In this document: piece by piece, positions 11,546 to 32,596 of the stretch
Numbering within the stretch: the stretch's first letter is position 1
Layout: each line of letters starts with the position of its first letter
Assembly: GCA_963691705.1 (NCBI GenBank)
Contig: OY829542.1
Coordinates: forward strand, 24,600,579 to 24,664,578
Origin: Viola odorata
Lineage: Eukaryota; Streptophyta; Magnoliopsida; Malpighiales; Violaceae
Length of the DNA stretch: 64,000 bases
Direction: 5' to 3'
The notes under the pieces: model-generated
What the model was told of the DNA's origin: nothing
Seen by the model: the letters and a program-made list of their open reading frames with translations, nothing else
The model's database searches: none
Position numbers and translations under genes: made by a program

Positions 11546-12181
11546 AATTTGGTAGCTTTATTTTCTTTTCAGTCTTTAGTTTTAACCAAAATCCCCCAAA
11601 TTTCACCTAAGTGTACCACTGGTCTTCACAAGCACTCATGAAATTCACATCATTACTCTCCGTGGACGAACCTCTTACTTGTTATTTACAATTAAATTTG
11701 TTCCTAATAGTGAGTTGTATTTATTAATTTGTTTTGACAAATTCGACCCCCATCATTTTCTCTTCGTGTTCATTAAAGATATCCAATTAAAACACCTACA
11801 TTATTAATTTAAAAAACCTTATTCATAAGAAATTTCAATTAAACCACTTCATAATTAATTTATTGTTCATGTTCGTAAATTTAATGTTATAATTATTGAT
11901 TAAATATGAATATATTTTGAAATAAAAAGGACTAAAATTTAAAAATATTAAGTTAGAATGTAAAATGTTATTTAAAAATCTATAGTACAAAAAATAGCAA
12001 ATCAAGTAAATAGAGAAAGGAAAAAAAGAGAACATACGATAAATTTTAAAAAATGAAAAAAATAATAATTAAAAATTTCGGAGAAAAATATATTACGGCT
12101 AAAGTGGTGCTACAAGAAATAAATATATTTTTAAAAGAAAGAAAGAAAGTGTCATACAAAGGTTCAGATGATGATTGTATG
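11546..12181. other. No gene; leader remnant then AT-rich spacer
   Basis: The first 200 bp look like retrotransposon leader. From about 11,750 the sequence is very AT-rich with no ORF of interest on either strand and no recognised repeat ends. Confidence 0.6.
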
Positions 12182-12182
12182 G

Positions 12183-12452
12183 CTTAATGGCATAAAATAA
12201 CCCTGAATTTTAATGTTTTATTTAAGTGCAATCCTAAACTTTTTTTTTTGTTTAATTACAACCCTAGTCTTCGCTAATATTGTCATATTACCCCCCTACC
12301 GTAACAGAAATCCGATGTGGCACAGTTGACCACCGTTATGTGCCATGTCACCTCGCCACGTCCGCAATGACTAGGGGGGTAATTAAACAAAAAGAAAAGT
12401 TAAGGGTTGTGATTAATCAAAACATTAAAGTTCAAGGTTGTTTTATGTCATT
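12183..12452 (+). repeat. MITE-like element, copy 1
   Basis: About 270 bp with imperfect terminal inverted repeats: the left end TGGCATAAAATAACCCTGAA pairs with the reverse complement of the right end, TGACATAAAACAACCTTGAA. The inside contains CCGATGTGGCACAGTTGAC. An inverted second copy lies at 12,810. No transposase. Superfamily not assigned because the target duplication is unclear. Confidence 0.65.
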
Positions 12453-12809
12453 TTTCCTAATTTAATCAATAACCCAAATTGTTCTTTTCCTTTCTTTTTA
12501 TATACAATAGTATAATAATAATAATAATAAAAATAAAAATAAAAATTAGAATTAATGCTTCATTGCTAGAATTAGAGGTAATTATGATTAATCTGGGAAT
12601 AAGGTTGCCTATAAAATAACTTAATAATTAGAGGTAATTATGATTAATCTGATTGATTATGATTATTAATAGAAAGGCAATGAAGGTGGAGAGAATCTAG
12701 AAAATTCCCATTCGTTTAAATTTACTGGAAAAAAATCCATCCAGCAGGAATGAATTGAAGAAGGAAAAATAAAAAAGAAACAAAAACAGAAAGGATAATA
12801 AAATAAATA

Positions 12810-13052
12810 TGGCAAAAAGACAAAACAACCCTGAACTTTAATATTTTTGTTTAATTACCCCCCTGGTCAACGCAGACGTGGCAAGTTGACGTGGCACATA
12901 ACGATGGTCAACTGTGCCACATCGGATTTTTGTTACGGTAGGGGGTAATATGACAATATTAGGGAAGACCAAGGTTGTAATTAAACAAAAAAAAAGTTCA
13001 AGGTTGCACTTAAATAAAACATTAAAGTTCAGGGTTGTTTTATGTCATTAAG
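12810..13052 (-). repeat. MITE-like element, copy 2 (inverted)
   Basis: Reverse-complement relative of the copy at 12,183-12,452: CTGTGCCACATCGGAT and GGTTGTTTTATGTCATTAAG are recognisable. It is about 30 bp shorter because of internal deletions. The 360 bp between the copies is AT-rich spacer without genes. The pair can form a long imperfect hairpin. Confidence 0.65.
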
Positions 13053-13550
13053 TCGATTTTAATATAGTATAACTATTCTTCTTTATTGTGTTTATCTTGT
13101 CTTGAACTAGATCTTAACATTTCTTTAACACCATCCAACCATTCTAGTTGTAATTCGATTTTTAGACACATTCTATTGTGCTCATCGAAAATCATACACT
13201 AGAGTGGCTTAGATCGTATCAACTGTAGACCTCACTAATCTACGCTTGATAAACAAGGAAGAGATAAAAGGAGCAAGGAAGAAGAGACGCCAGATTTACT
13301 TTTCGTTTTACTAAGATAAGTTAAAACCAAAAACTAACTATGGGTAGAATGGTAAAAGCCTTCTAAAATATTATTTTCTTTTTCCCTACCAAAATTACAA
13401 AAAATATATAAAATAAGAAATTAAAAAGGCAGAAGGTTAATTTGGTAAACAAAACAACAAGATTGTGCTGGTTTTCTTAAAGGAAATTGACTCACTTTAA
13501 TGGCTGGCCCACGACAGCATAGAAGACGCATTTCGCTAAGCATCTACGAC

Positions 13551-15144
13551 TAGGGTTGTCAATTCGGGTCTGCGGGTGCAGACCCGACCCGGCCCGGCCA
13601 GACCCGAAGACAATCGGGACCGGGACTAGACCAGACCCGACCAAAAATGGGTCCAAATTCCTGGTCCCGGTCCCGACCCGATAAAGTGCTTCCGGGGTCC
13701 GGTCCCAGACCCGGACCTGGATATATATATTTTTTAAAACAAAACATTTTTTAAAAAAATAATTACCCTTAAAATTACCCAAAATAAAAATGAATACACA
13801 AGAAATTAATCATGAACTGACTCACTACCAAACTAACGCATGAAAGGGTACAACAATGAGCAACCACATTGCAATTATATGTACATAATCGTTTGAATTC
13901 AATTCACTAATAGGAGACTTTGTAACAAAAGTGGAATCAAAGAAGCCAATATGAAAATAAAGCTAACAAGGATCCAAATCACAAATCATCAACTAATAAG
14001 TTCATACATAGAAATCCACAAGCTGAAATGGCATAGCTGAACAATTACAAAATATCCCAGCAATACCATGAAAGCAGAAATACCAAAATGAAATAACAGA
14101 AAGTGCATCATCATTCAATCTCCAATCAACGCAGTCAATGCGTCAAAGTAACTTAAAGTGTATGACACCTAACAAGTCATCAAAGCTCCAAACAAACAAC
14201 TCTCAATTCCCTCTAATGTCTCCATCTTCGACCTCTAATTCCATCACATTTAAATAAAGATCATCTCACTCATTTGTCATTTTTGCACGAACATAGCATA
14301 AACACGTAATTATAAATGAGTAATACGCAAACGAATGATTAACTTAAACATATTAAAACAATATTAATGAGATGAGAATATAGAAAAATAATACCTTCAG
14401 ATCCATAAAACCAATCCCTATTGCAAATTAAGTTTTCCAGAAGGACAGATATGAGTAAAACTTCATTCCTATCAATCAAAACTTCATTCCTAAAAATTAA
14501 AACGCATAGCACAGCATTTTCAAACCAAATTTCAGCCTAAAATTGTTGAAAATCCAGCCCTGTTAAAATCCTATAGCACAACATTTCCAAACCAAATTTC
14601 AGCCTAAAATTATTGAAAATCCAGCCAAATTAAAACCCTATAGCACATCAATTAGAAATTAGAAGGTAAGAAGAAACAAACCTGGTCAGCAATGACGGAG
14701 CAGAGAAGAATAGAAGACGGTGGTGACGGTGGAAGAAGGTTCTGGCCGAGGGAGAGATGACGATTGCGATTGGCGATACGATGGTTATTTTGGGCAGAAG
14801 GGGAGAGTGAGATTGAAAGAGCGAAAAGAAGAACAGACGACGGTAGTGGTGAGTTTGGTGACGAGAAGAGATAGTGGCGATGGTGATTTTGATTTTGGGC
14901 AGCAGAGCAGAAGGGGAGTGAGAGGCTGAGAGCGTCGAGAAAGTGAGAAACTGAGAATGAGAGAAAAGTTATGGTTATATTTTCCCAGGTCTAGCGTTAG
15001 ACCCGAATGAGTCAGGGTCTGACCGTGTCGAGACCCTGGGCTGACCAGGCTGGGACCAAACCCGACCCGGACACTATTCGGGACCAAAAAGTTAGTCCCG
15101 ATCCCGGAAAAAAACTCGGGTCTCGGGTCTTTTTGACAGCCCTA
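13551..15144. mobile_element. Non-autonomous hAT element with 8-bp target duplication
   Basis: Begins TAGGGTTGTCAATTCGGGTC and ends GGGTCTTTTTGACAGCCCTA, giving inverted ends TAGGG(T/C)TGTCAA. It is flanked by identical 8-bp repeats TCTACGAC (13,543-13,550 and 15,145-15,152), the hAT target-duplication length. Both subterminal 150-bp regions are crowded with CGGGTC/GACCCG motifs, which in hAT elements are typical transposase-binding repeats. The 1,594-bp element has no transposase ORF. A G-rich stretch near 14,690-14,940 is weakly coding-like but not recognised. Confidence 0.88.
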
Positions 15145-15152
15145 TCTACGAC

Positions 15153-17396
15153 ACACGCAGCTCTCTGATTGGGCTACGTCTCTAGGAGTTTGTTGACTCC
15201 AAGAGTCAGCGAAACATTTTCCTATCTGTATATCATCAGATTGCGAGTTATGCCTAATATGAGTAAGCACCTCCTTTCGATGACTCTATGGCCAGGGTGT
15301 GAATCTCGTACCAGTGAACGTTTCAATTTTGTCATTGGTATGAAATGCACCGATCCTGATTTAAATATTAGTCTTGGTGGCATCTCAAAATTCATTTTTT
15401 AATATATTTATACATATAATTACGGACAAATTTATAAATATTTAATACACTCATGATATATTTTTTAGTATTATGATGAAATGCACCGTTCATACTAATC
15501 GGTGTTCAACCAGTATAAGCAATATGACTAGTATGGACCGAGATGGTACATCTTAACATTGTGAACCGCCGGTAACTTTAAATTACAAAAATTATATGCA
15601 AGAATAGACCTGCCTATTAAAAAAAATATAGATATGAAACGTTCATATATTAAAAACTATTGACATTTATTTTTATAAAAATTAAGTACTTTAAGTAAGC
15701 AAATTATTCATGTACACTACTCTGGGTAAAACTCTTTATATATATTAAATATTTTTAGTTCCCAAGATATATTAAAATATTATAGTTTGTACCTTTAGGG
15801 TCATGCCCGACTTAAATTTAAAGTAGTCAATACTAATTATGATGACCGGATTATTGGACGGTCTCAACTAGAAAAAAATTAATATTATAATTTAGAATAC
15901 CTCAATGTATAAAATTATATAGACTTAATAACCTTTTTGACTTGTGCGTTTGTCGAAAAATTTGAGGTAATTTTACATCAAACAAAATCTAAAATTACAC
16001 CTTCAGTTTGTTCAGTTTGTCCCAATCAAAACCCAGACATATTTACTCAGAATCAATATTTTTCAGACTTAAAAATTTGAATTCCTTTCATTACATGGCA
16101 CCTTATTTTCCTAGGTGGATCCATATAGTTAAAAAAAATCTCACTCTCCCTAATCTCTCATTCCTCCTTTCGTACTCTTTTTTGTCTCACGTTTCTGGAT
16201 TTAAGAGACAAACCTTTAAGTCAACAATCTAAGAGACTCAAAAAGAAGAAAAACAAGAGAAAAAGAGACTAAAAATGAATTATAAGGGTCATTAGCGTCA
16301 CCATCTTTGAACTATCATCACTTGATAAATAGGTTTCTCAATATTTTTTTGTTGGATTAAATTCTCTGAAATATATTTGTCATAAAAAAACCACTTTATT
16401 ATTTTTTCTATCCAAAAATCCTAACATATTTACTTTCACCATATTTATTTTTAATTTTTTTTAATCCCCAAAAATTACATTCCAAAATAAAATAAAATAT
16501 TTATTTTTAGTAATTTTTAAGTAGATATGAACATAAATAATTTATTACTTTTCTAAAAACTAATTTATTATTTTTCTAAAATAAAAATCGAAAAGAAGAA
16601 AAATATATTTATACGATTTTCTAAAGAATTATAAAAGATGAATTAAAATTATAAAAAATAGTTGAAAAAAAGGAAAAAATTAAAGCATTGCGATGAATTT
16701 CATATTTTTTTATAACTTTTTAAAGTATTTATCACTTTAAAATTTTAATTTTGGATTTTTTATTTTTTTATGATTTTTTCAATTTTAATTAAAAAATTAT
16801 TTTCCTATTTTTCTCTATTTTTTTAAATGAAAGAGAATAAAAATATATGGTCAAAGCAAATCCGTTAAATTTTTTGATAAAAACCTTAACAAAAAGGTCT
16901 ATTGTAACGGAAAAATAGTTAGGGGAATGATAATTCAAGAGTAGTGGTACTAATGAACCTTTTATAAAACACATATAAACAGATGGGTAATTAACCATTT
17001 AGTTGGTTTGTATAAAACAAGCTTAGAGCTTATCTTCTTTTTTACAGTTTAAACTTTAAAATTTAAACACCACTACATTAACCCTCGAACTCACAACCCC
17101 ACAAAAGCAACCGTGCTATTAGAATAAAAAGTTATGTGAAAAAAAGTTATGTGGGAAAACGACTTCTGAAAAACGGAGTGTGCTGTTTGGTAAAAAAATT
17201 TAAAAGTGCTATGACATACCTGAGGTGTTTGGTAAAATGACCATAAATGGCATAAAACCCATTTTTAAAAAATTAATAAAAATAGGAAAAGTAGATCTAT
17301 AATTAATTATCTTGAGATAGAGATTATATTGTGATAGTTTTTAATTTATTTTGTTAAAGTAACAAAATTAAATTAAATAAAAAAAAAGATGAGAGT
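15153..17396. other. No gene seen; AT-rich intergenic DNA
   Basis: Long AT-rich stretch. ORFs such as 15,169-15,402 and 16,008-16,232 are short, lack codon structure and match nothing I recognise. A motif ATGAAATGCACCG recurs at about 15,340 and 15,477, so old repeats are likely, but no ends can be defined. Confidence 0.6.
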
Positions 17397-17520
17397 GCAA
17401 ACCGAAGCTTGGTTTGCTAGCCGGAGCAATTTGCTCCGGTGCGAGGCCATGCCCATTTCCTTGCTTTGCAAACTGGGATTCTTGAAAAGCTCAGTTTGCA
17501 ATGGTGTTACCAAACACCAA
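17397..17520. repeat. Cluster of four short hairpins
   Basis: Consecutive inverted repeats: GCAAACC/GGTTTGC (17,397-17,417), CCGGAGCAA/TTGCTCCGG with one base between (17,421-17,439), TTGCAAACTG/CAGTTTGCAA (17,466-17,501) and GGTGTT/AACACC (about 17,503-17,520). It lies about 290 bp past the stop codon of the minus-strand exonuclease gene. It may be part of a degenerate transposon; function unknown. Confidence 0.6.
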
Positions 17521-17811
17521 TTACTCCGTTCAAGGTTGGGAAAAAGTGGGTTGGTGGCCAACGCTATGTAAACCACAAGGTGAGCTGGTTGTTCATTTTG
17601 TAATCATGTCATGAATAATTTACAATCAAATTATTTGGTACATGAGATGTGGGCAGTTGCTTTCAAATATCATCTCCTACAACTTTGTTCTCCGCAATAA
17701 CGTAAGTTTCACTGCCGGTCTACAGGTTCTCTACCTTTTAACATTAGTATTACACAAGAGCAAGGTCCGGAGCGAACTGGCCAGGAAAGCAAGGTCAATG
17801 CATCGCTCGAC

Positions 17812-26706
<8,895 letters not shown>

Positions 26707-28084
26707 ATTTTTCTTTTCGTTTTAGTTGGTTCCCAGTCCAAAATGATGATAGTTCGTCACAGCGCTACCGCCTGCGGAAAAGCATCCATCCGGCAAAGAC
26801 AAGTCCTTCAAAAGTATAGTTTTCGTTCTACCCTAACTAACGGTTAACAAATGCCACTGTTTTTACGGGGGTGGCGAAACGGGTTGCGAACCGACAGAGA
26901 CCGGGCCTGGCCGACCCGAGTTGATTTGCTCTGTTTGACATTGTACAGTTTTTAGTCGCAAGCCCATGTGACGAAGTTGTAGACAAATCCACCAAATTCT
27001 TTTAGCAATTAATAATAATTAATCGTATAATATACCTTAATAAAAATGTCTACACATTAAAAAAATATATATTATATTTTTAGGAATTCAATTATGCTTG
27101 GAGCAAAATTCAATTGAAAGAAAGATCCAAGAGAGAAGACCATTCCATGTTTATACTTTTGCATTATTTAATAATACACCAACAAAAAAATATGAATTAC
27201 GAACAAGATAGGCAAATAATTAGGTATGTTATTAAGATTAAATATTTTGAGGGTATTGGATATTGTGGTTTTAAGATAACACAAAAAAATATCACTTTTT
27301 TGGTGACCATATTTTATTTTTATAAGGCATCAATCGTTTCCAAAAAAAAAATATATGAAAAAAGTTAAGATTTAACAAGCAAATTTAACATAAGAGTCAT
27401 AAATGATGAACATATACCATATAATATAATAAAATAAAATAAAGTTTGGGTGGGCTTAGGCTTTGTCGCCCTTGGTTGATTCACATAATTAAGAACGAAT
27501 CAAAGATCCAGAATAAAACGCTTCCTGAAATTATGTTAAGGATTCTTAATGATGATATTAAATTCATTTAAGGGGCAAAAGAATGAAATCATTCAAATCC
27601 AGGTTTTACAATAAGGGTTGGAAACATGTATACACCACTATCCTAGGAAAAATGCAAACAAATGCACAATATCAAACGTGCTTAATTAGTATTAGCATGA
27701 TTTGTGGATTTGAACAGCTTATGATGCATGACATTTGGCGCGTAAGGCTTGAAGGGCTTGGCTCACATAGAAGGCTCTTTGAGATACGTTTTGAGTCAAC
27801 AAGAAAAAAGGAATCACCCAACTTTGATCATTGACCTACCTACCTTTACATACTCAAATAAAATCAACTTATTTTATGTACTTTGCCTCAAAGTGGACTA
27901 GCTTTCAGTCATTACCCAACTCGAGTGAGATCGACTATTCAAGTAATTTAGAATCTATCAAGCTATCTTATCCATCTGATACTGAAAAAATCCATCAATG
28001 AGTCAGACCAAGTCTTACAAAATCCAAATCATCAATCAAAAAATGTCACCAAAATGAGTTTTATTAAGAATAGTTATTTAATGT
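26707..28084. other. Upstream region of the exonuclease gene and AT-rich spacer
   Basis: The first few hundred bases should hold the promoter and 5' UTR of the minus-strand exonuclease gene; no clear TATA box stands out. Near 26,868-26,935, GGGGGTGGCGAAACGGG and repeated CCGAC/GACC motifs hint at an old hAT end. ORFs at 27,114 and 27,583 are not recognised and look random. Confidence 0.5.
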
Positions 28085-29065
28085 ATAGTTAAGGTGTGAT
28101 TAGTTAGTTACTTTTATGCCCTTAGTTATTATTCTGTGTACTATAAATACTTAGCTAACTTAATGTATTAGGTTAAGAAAAAAATATTGAATATAATTAG
28201 ACTTTCTTCATTTGTTGTAATATGGTAGCGGAGCATTAAAATCTCCCTGATAGTTCCACTGCGCCTCTGTTCTCGTTGCCCCCACAGAAAGGAGCGGGAG
28301 CTCGTTTCTAGTCAAAGGGTGGTGGTCTGATGTCTGTCTAAGTAACGCATAGCCCTCACACCTTTGTCTTCGTCGCACTTCTTCATGCGTTAGCGCGCGT
28401 GTCTTGCCGGGATCCGCTTTATTCGCCTCGACATCCTTGACATGATTTTGTGGCTGCTTTGGTGTTTAGGCGATGTTTTCTATCTGAGAAAAGGGATAAT
28501 CTGATTCTACCCTTTGGTTTGTTCTTTGTGATTGATTGATCTTATTGCCTCTGTTGTGTTTGCTACTTACGTGTACTGTGTTGATTTTGGCTCACTTGGT
28601 CACTTTATTATTCTGTGCTCTAACCTTGCTTGAACCTTGCTCATATTCCATCTACTCTACTGTTGTATATGTAAGAATGAAACAAAGTAAAGATGGAAAG
28701 GTAGTTGTTCCTATCACGTCTTCCACTGTTGTTGTCCTTATTGTGTCCAAAATTATGGAGCATAACTAAACCGTACTAATTTCCTAGAATGGAAAAAGAC
28801 GATTAGGTTTTATCTCCGAAGTATTGGGTAAGGCAGCCATCTTACTGAAGAACCTCCAACATATGAAAGTCAAAAAACTTGGTTGAGGAAAGATGCTCAG
28901 CTATTCTTGAAAATTCAGAACTCGATTGATAGTTTTTTTCTCGGGTTAATTAATCATTGTGAATCTGTAAAATAACTCATAGAGTACTTAGAGTTCCTTT
29001 ACTCCGGTTAAGGGGATGTGACTTGGATCTATGATCTGTGCAAGGCCTTCTATCGAGATGAGAAG
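28085..29065 (+). mobile_element. 5' end of a degenerate Ty1/copia retrotransposon
   Basis: A short LTR-like segment with TATAAATAC (28,142-28,150) ends at a primer-binding site TGGTAGCGGAGC (28,223-28,234), a near match to the tRNA-Met PBS used by copia elements. About 530 bp of leader follows, then a gag start. The sequence breaks off at about 29,065 where another repeat begins. The LTR start is uncertain. Confidence 0.65.
28766..29065 (+). pseudogene. Copia Gag N-terminus (UBN2 type, broken)
   Basis: The frame at 28,766 reads LNRTNFLEWKKTIRFYLRS, the start typical of copia Gag proteins that bind the element RNA. After a TAA it continues with HLTEEPPTYESQKTWLRKDA and LFLKIQNSI, then more stops, then DVTWIYDLCKAFYR in the last bases. 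Family assignment is good; the copy is dead and truncated. Confidence 0.75.
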
Positions 29066-30136
29066 TGATACGATCTTGGTTCCGGTTTGGAGCCCTTGCA
29101 CGGATCTAGTCCTCTTTAGGAGGTTGGAGTGACGGTTAGATGGATAAATGGAGAAGATAACGTCGCAAGGAGATTGCGGAAGAGTGCAGCGGATTTATGG
29201 TTGAAGATAAAGGTGTATTGATGAAGAACAATAAACAAACTTGCATACACGGTAAACCCTTCTAGGGGCAATTCCTAGACAACCTTACCACAAGCATACA
29301 AGGATCTTTAATCCAAGAGGAGAAGAGGATAAAGGTTTCAAGAACCCTATTTAACTAACCTAAATTAAGTGGTCTTATAATGGAAATCATATTCAAAATC
29401 AAAGATAACTCTAAAATGAACCTATTGTTCACTATTTATACTACTAGTGATAAGATCCGGACTCCTATTGGAGGGCAAAAAGGGGAAGATGGCTTCTTGG
29501 AATTGTTGTTCACCACCGTCCGATGTACCTGCAAAGCGCCGGAGGGGGTCTCCGGTGTAGACACTCCGATGCTTAAGTCAGTAGTGAGAATAACAGAGTT
29601 TTGGCTAGCAATCCTAGGCTTACCTTTCTCTTTGATCTTAGGGGTATTTGTAGGCAGAAACTGGGTGTTACTTTGGAGAACCCCGTTATTTGTGGGTGAT
29701 GACGGGTTTGACAGACGGTTGGGGTTCCCCGTTAATGAAGCACGTTATCTAGGGATGGGATAACGTCGTGTTGATGGAGAAACCCCCCCCCCCCCCCCGC
29801 CGCGTTGATGTCGACCATCCCTAGATCCTCGTATGAGGTGATGACTACAGTGATCATGCTGATAGCTACAGTACTCCGGTCCCCATCGCGTGGTTTATGG
29901 ACAATAACGCCCTTGAAGTCTCATTTATAGTTATCACAAGCCCAACCGAAAACGAGCCCGAGTGTTTACCAAGGGTTGCCGCTTCATTTTCGACCTTGCC
30001 TGCCTTACAATCTTCAAGACAACGGGGTGACTTGATAACGCGTTCTTTCACACCATCATTCCTTGGGGCTTATAAATTGAACCTTCCTTTGCTTCGGCTT
30101 TTCACATTTTTCTGCATTTATCTCGGCATTTTCATC
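29066..30136. other. Repeat-derived noncoding DNA (old LTR-like)
   Basis: Contains GGGTCTCCGG and CTCCGATGCTTAAGTCAGT (about 29,565-29,583), a motif I associate with noncoding parts of plant gypsy-type elements. A run of 18 C lies near 29,781-29,798. The longest ORF (29,380-29,763) is not recognised. A TATA-like CTTATAAATTG (30,069-30,079) precedes the ORF at 30,137. Confidence 0.45.
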
Positions 30137-30521
30137 ATGGATGATCTGACAAAGAACTTCTTGATCTCAAAGGCTCACACTTCAAAAAAACCTCAACTAG
30201 GCCGATGTGGGCTTTCTGGAAAATATGCTAACCAAAACCTCTGAGGATATTCTGGAGCTTCAGGGGATGATGACCCCTCTTTTGTCCAGACAAGGTGCAA
30301 CTTTAATGGAGGATTTCAGTCCTCTGGAGAAGGTGTCTAAGTTGGCTGCTGCTGTTTCCCGCATCTAGGTGGTCATCACCATGCTGCAACAAAGGAAGGA
30401 TATGATGGGATACTGCTTGAAGGGCATGAGGGTTTCCTCCTCCGAACTGACTTCGGTGACAGATGCCCTGAGGGAGATTCCCACTTTGCTAGAGGATGAC
30501 GATGCTGGGTCCCATGCTTGA
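30137..30521 (+). pseudogene. Short ORF of an older gypsy-like element (broken)
   Basis: An ATG at 30,137 opens MDDLTKNFLISKAH. The frame shifts between about 30,190 and 30,236. The second part reads KLAAAVSRI, TAG at 30,366, then VVITMLQQRKDMMGYCLKG and ends ALREIPTLLEDDD before a TGA at 30,519. It looks helical. Not recognised; probably belongs to the same element as 31,044 and 63,414. Confidence 0.4.
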
Positions 30522-31043
30522 CCGCAGCCGTCGTTATTTTGTTTTTTCTTTTTATGTCTTTGCTGTACGCGCTTAGGCGCTTAGGCCATTAAGGTCGTGA
30601 ATAAATAAAAATGCCTTTTCTGTTATCTCCTTTGCTGTCTTCTGCTTCTGATGTCGTATGAATCGTCAGGCCAGTTGGGGTAGTTGCAAGCTCAACCGAG
30701 AATGAGTCCTCTGCGGGACGTATTCTCACAATACTCACGTTCCTTATCCGCCAATTGACAATAAATGTTTTACTCAACTGTTTCTTGTATTTGACTTTAT
30801 GCTGCACTCCCAATGGTGAATGATTGGGCGGTTTTTCGGCGCTTCTTGATTAGCGCGACTTTCCAGCCGGTGCGATCACGCAAGATCGGATTCTGTAATT
30901 ATGATAATTCTCCTCGAAATGCATTAATTATCCTGGTGCGAAAAGGCAGGAAAGTCCCTTCACCATGACTATTTAATGGGGTTTTCCTTTCTTTTTTCTG
31001 TTCATCTTCATTTCATTTCACTGTTGAAATTGCTTGCCATTTC

Positions 31044-31245
31044 ATGGCTGACTCATATTCCATGGATGCTGCCGAACGTGACTCCCTACCAACTCCTCCA
31101 ACTTCTCCAGATTCTGACGATCCTTCTCCCCCGTGCCTGAAAAGGCGGTTCTTTCATCGTAAGAATCGTAAGAGGTCGAAGAAGAAGATCTCCGAGACTG
31201 TTAACATGTCTTCTAACTTCTACGTCCCTTCTGTACGGAAGGGTG
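31044..31245 (+). pseudogene. Left half of an element ORF split by the Ogre-like insertion
   Basis: ATG at 31,044 starts a basic, proline/serine-rich protein (LPTPPTSPDSDD, then KNRKRSKKK). The frame ends at the target duplication GGGTG (31,241-31,245). The other half starts at 62,709, and the two join in frame to 118 codons plus stop. Not recognised; the Lys/Arg cluster could bind nucleic acid. Confidence 0.65.
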
Positions 31246-32109
31246 TGTCGCGCCCCGAAAATTTAAAAATTTGTGAGTGTGCAACGAACTTGAGACCTTA
31301 CGATGCTCAGCGTAAACAGACGCCTCGCAACATGCAATGAAGTGGCCACCCTAATTTGGTTGCTAGGTTTAGGGAACCTTAATCGTCATGGCATAAGAAA
31401 ATATAATAAATAAATAAATAAACTAAAGGCACAAAAAAAAAGGGTCTGGACCCCAGACAAAGGTTCGGGGTCGTATTATGGTCTCGGGAAGGTGTTAGGC
31501 ACCCGAGTCACATCCGAAAATGGTTACCGGTTGATGAGAGAGGTGTTAAAAAGGTGTTTGATAAAATGCGTTTTGAAAAAGGGGGCCCTAAGAGGAATCG
31601 TCACTTTAGTCTTTTCCACAATCGGGACCGTTCAGGAATAATTGATCGTTGAACCGATCGATTATTCATGACCATAGTGATGGGACTGAATTTTCCGTAA
31701 GACTGAATGAGCACCCTTTATGTCATCATCGGGCCATGCATGATTAAATTAATTACTACGTGATTCTATCATGGATAGCTTAGCAGAGTACAAATTAAAT
31801 GAAAGGTTTTTGAAATGATAAGCTTATGTGGGATCGAAAGTCCCCATGTACATGCAGTCAATACAAGCGAGAATTTAAAATCATATGAACATGGCATTTT
31901 AAGCAAATCGTTAAACACGTTGTTCATGTGAGTTGATTTTAGTTCTAGCAATTCTATATATCATGCGTACGATTGCTATTTACGAAAAGCGTTGAATAAA
32001 TAAAAAGGAACGAAAGGCGTACTTTCGAGCGAAGCTTGAAATTAAAACCTACAAAATGAGAGTGTTAGTGATAGCTCGAAAAATAAATAAGCAATTTTAT
32101 GAGTGCGAA

Positions 32110-32596
32110 AATTTAAATAATGACAGTTGATTACATGCGAGAAATGATGGATTTAACGCATACGAGAATTAAATGCTGATTTTGATAGGTGCAGGAAATT
32201 AAAGGATGACAGTTGATTGCATGCGAGAAATGATGGACTTGACGCATACGAAATTTAAATGCTGAGTTGATTGCATGCGAGAAATGATTGATTTAACGCA
32301 TACGAAAATTAAATGCTGAGTTGATTGCATGCGAGAAATGATGGATTTAACGCATACGAAAAATTAAATGCTGAGTTGATTGCATGCGAGAAATGATGGA
32401 TTTGATGCATACGAAATTTAAATGTTGAGTTGATTGCATGCGAGAAATGATGGATTTGACGCATACGAAAATTAAATGCTGAGTTGATTGCATGCGAGAA
32501 ATGATTTATTTGACGCATACGAAAATTAAATGCTGAGTTGATTGCATGCGAGAAATGATTTATTTGACGCATACGAAATTTAAATGTTGAGTTGAT
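32110..32596. repeat. 54-bp tandem array in the 3' LTR
   Basis: About eight units of GATTGCATGCGAGAAATGAT followed by GGATTTAACGCATACGAAA and an AAATGCTGAGTT-type linker. The unit keeps a frame open because 54 is a multiple of three, which explains the repetitive ORFs seen here. They are not genes. Confidence 0.85.

Noticed and set aside
28223..28234. Possible tRNA fragment (TGGTAGCGGAGC)
   Set aside because: It is the complement of a tRNA 3' end used as a primer site; no cloverleaf surrounds it. The same applies at 11,533, 40,780 and 51,904.
29781..29798. Run of 18 C as a functional structure
   Set aside because: A homopolymer in degenerate repeat DNA; its length may be a sequencing artefact.
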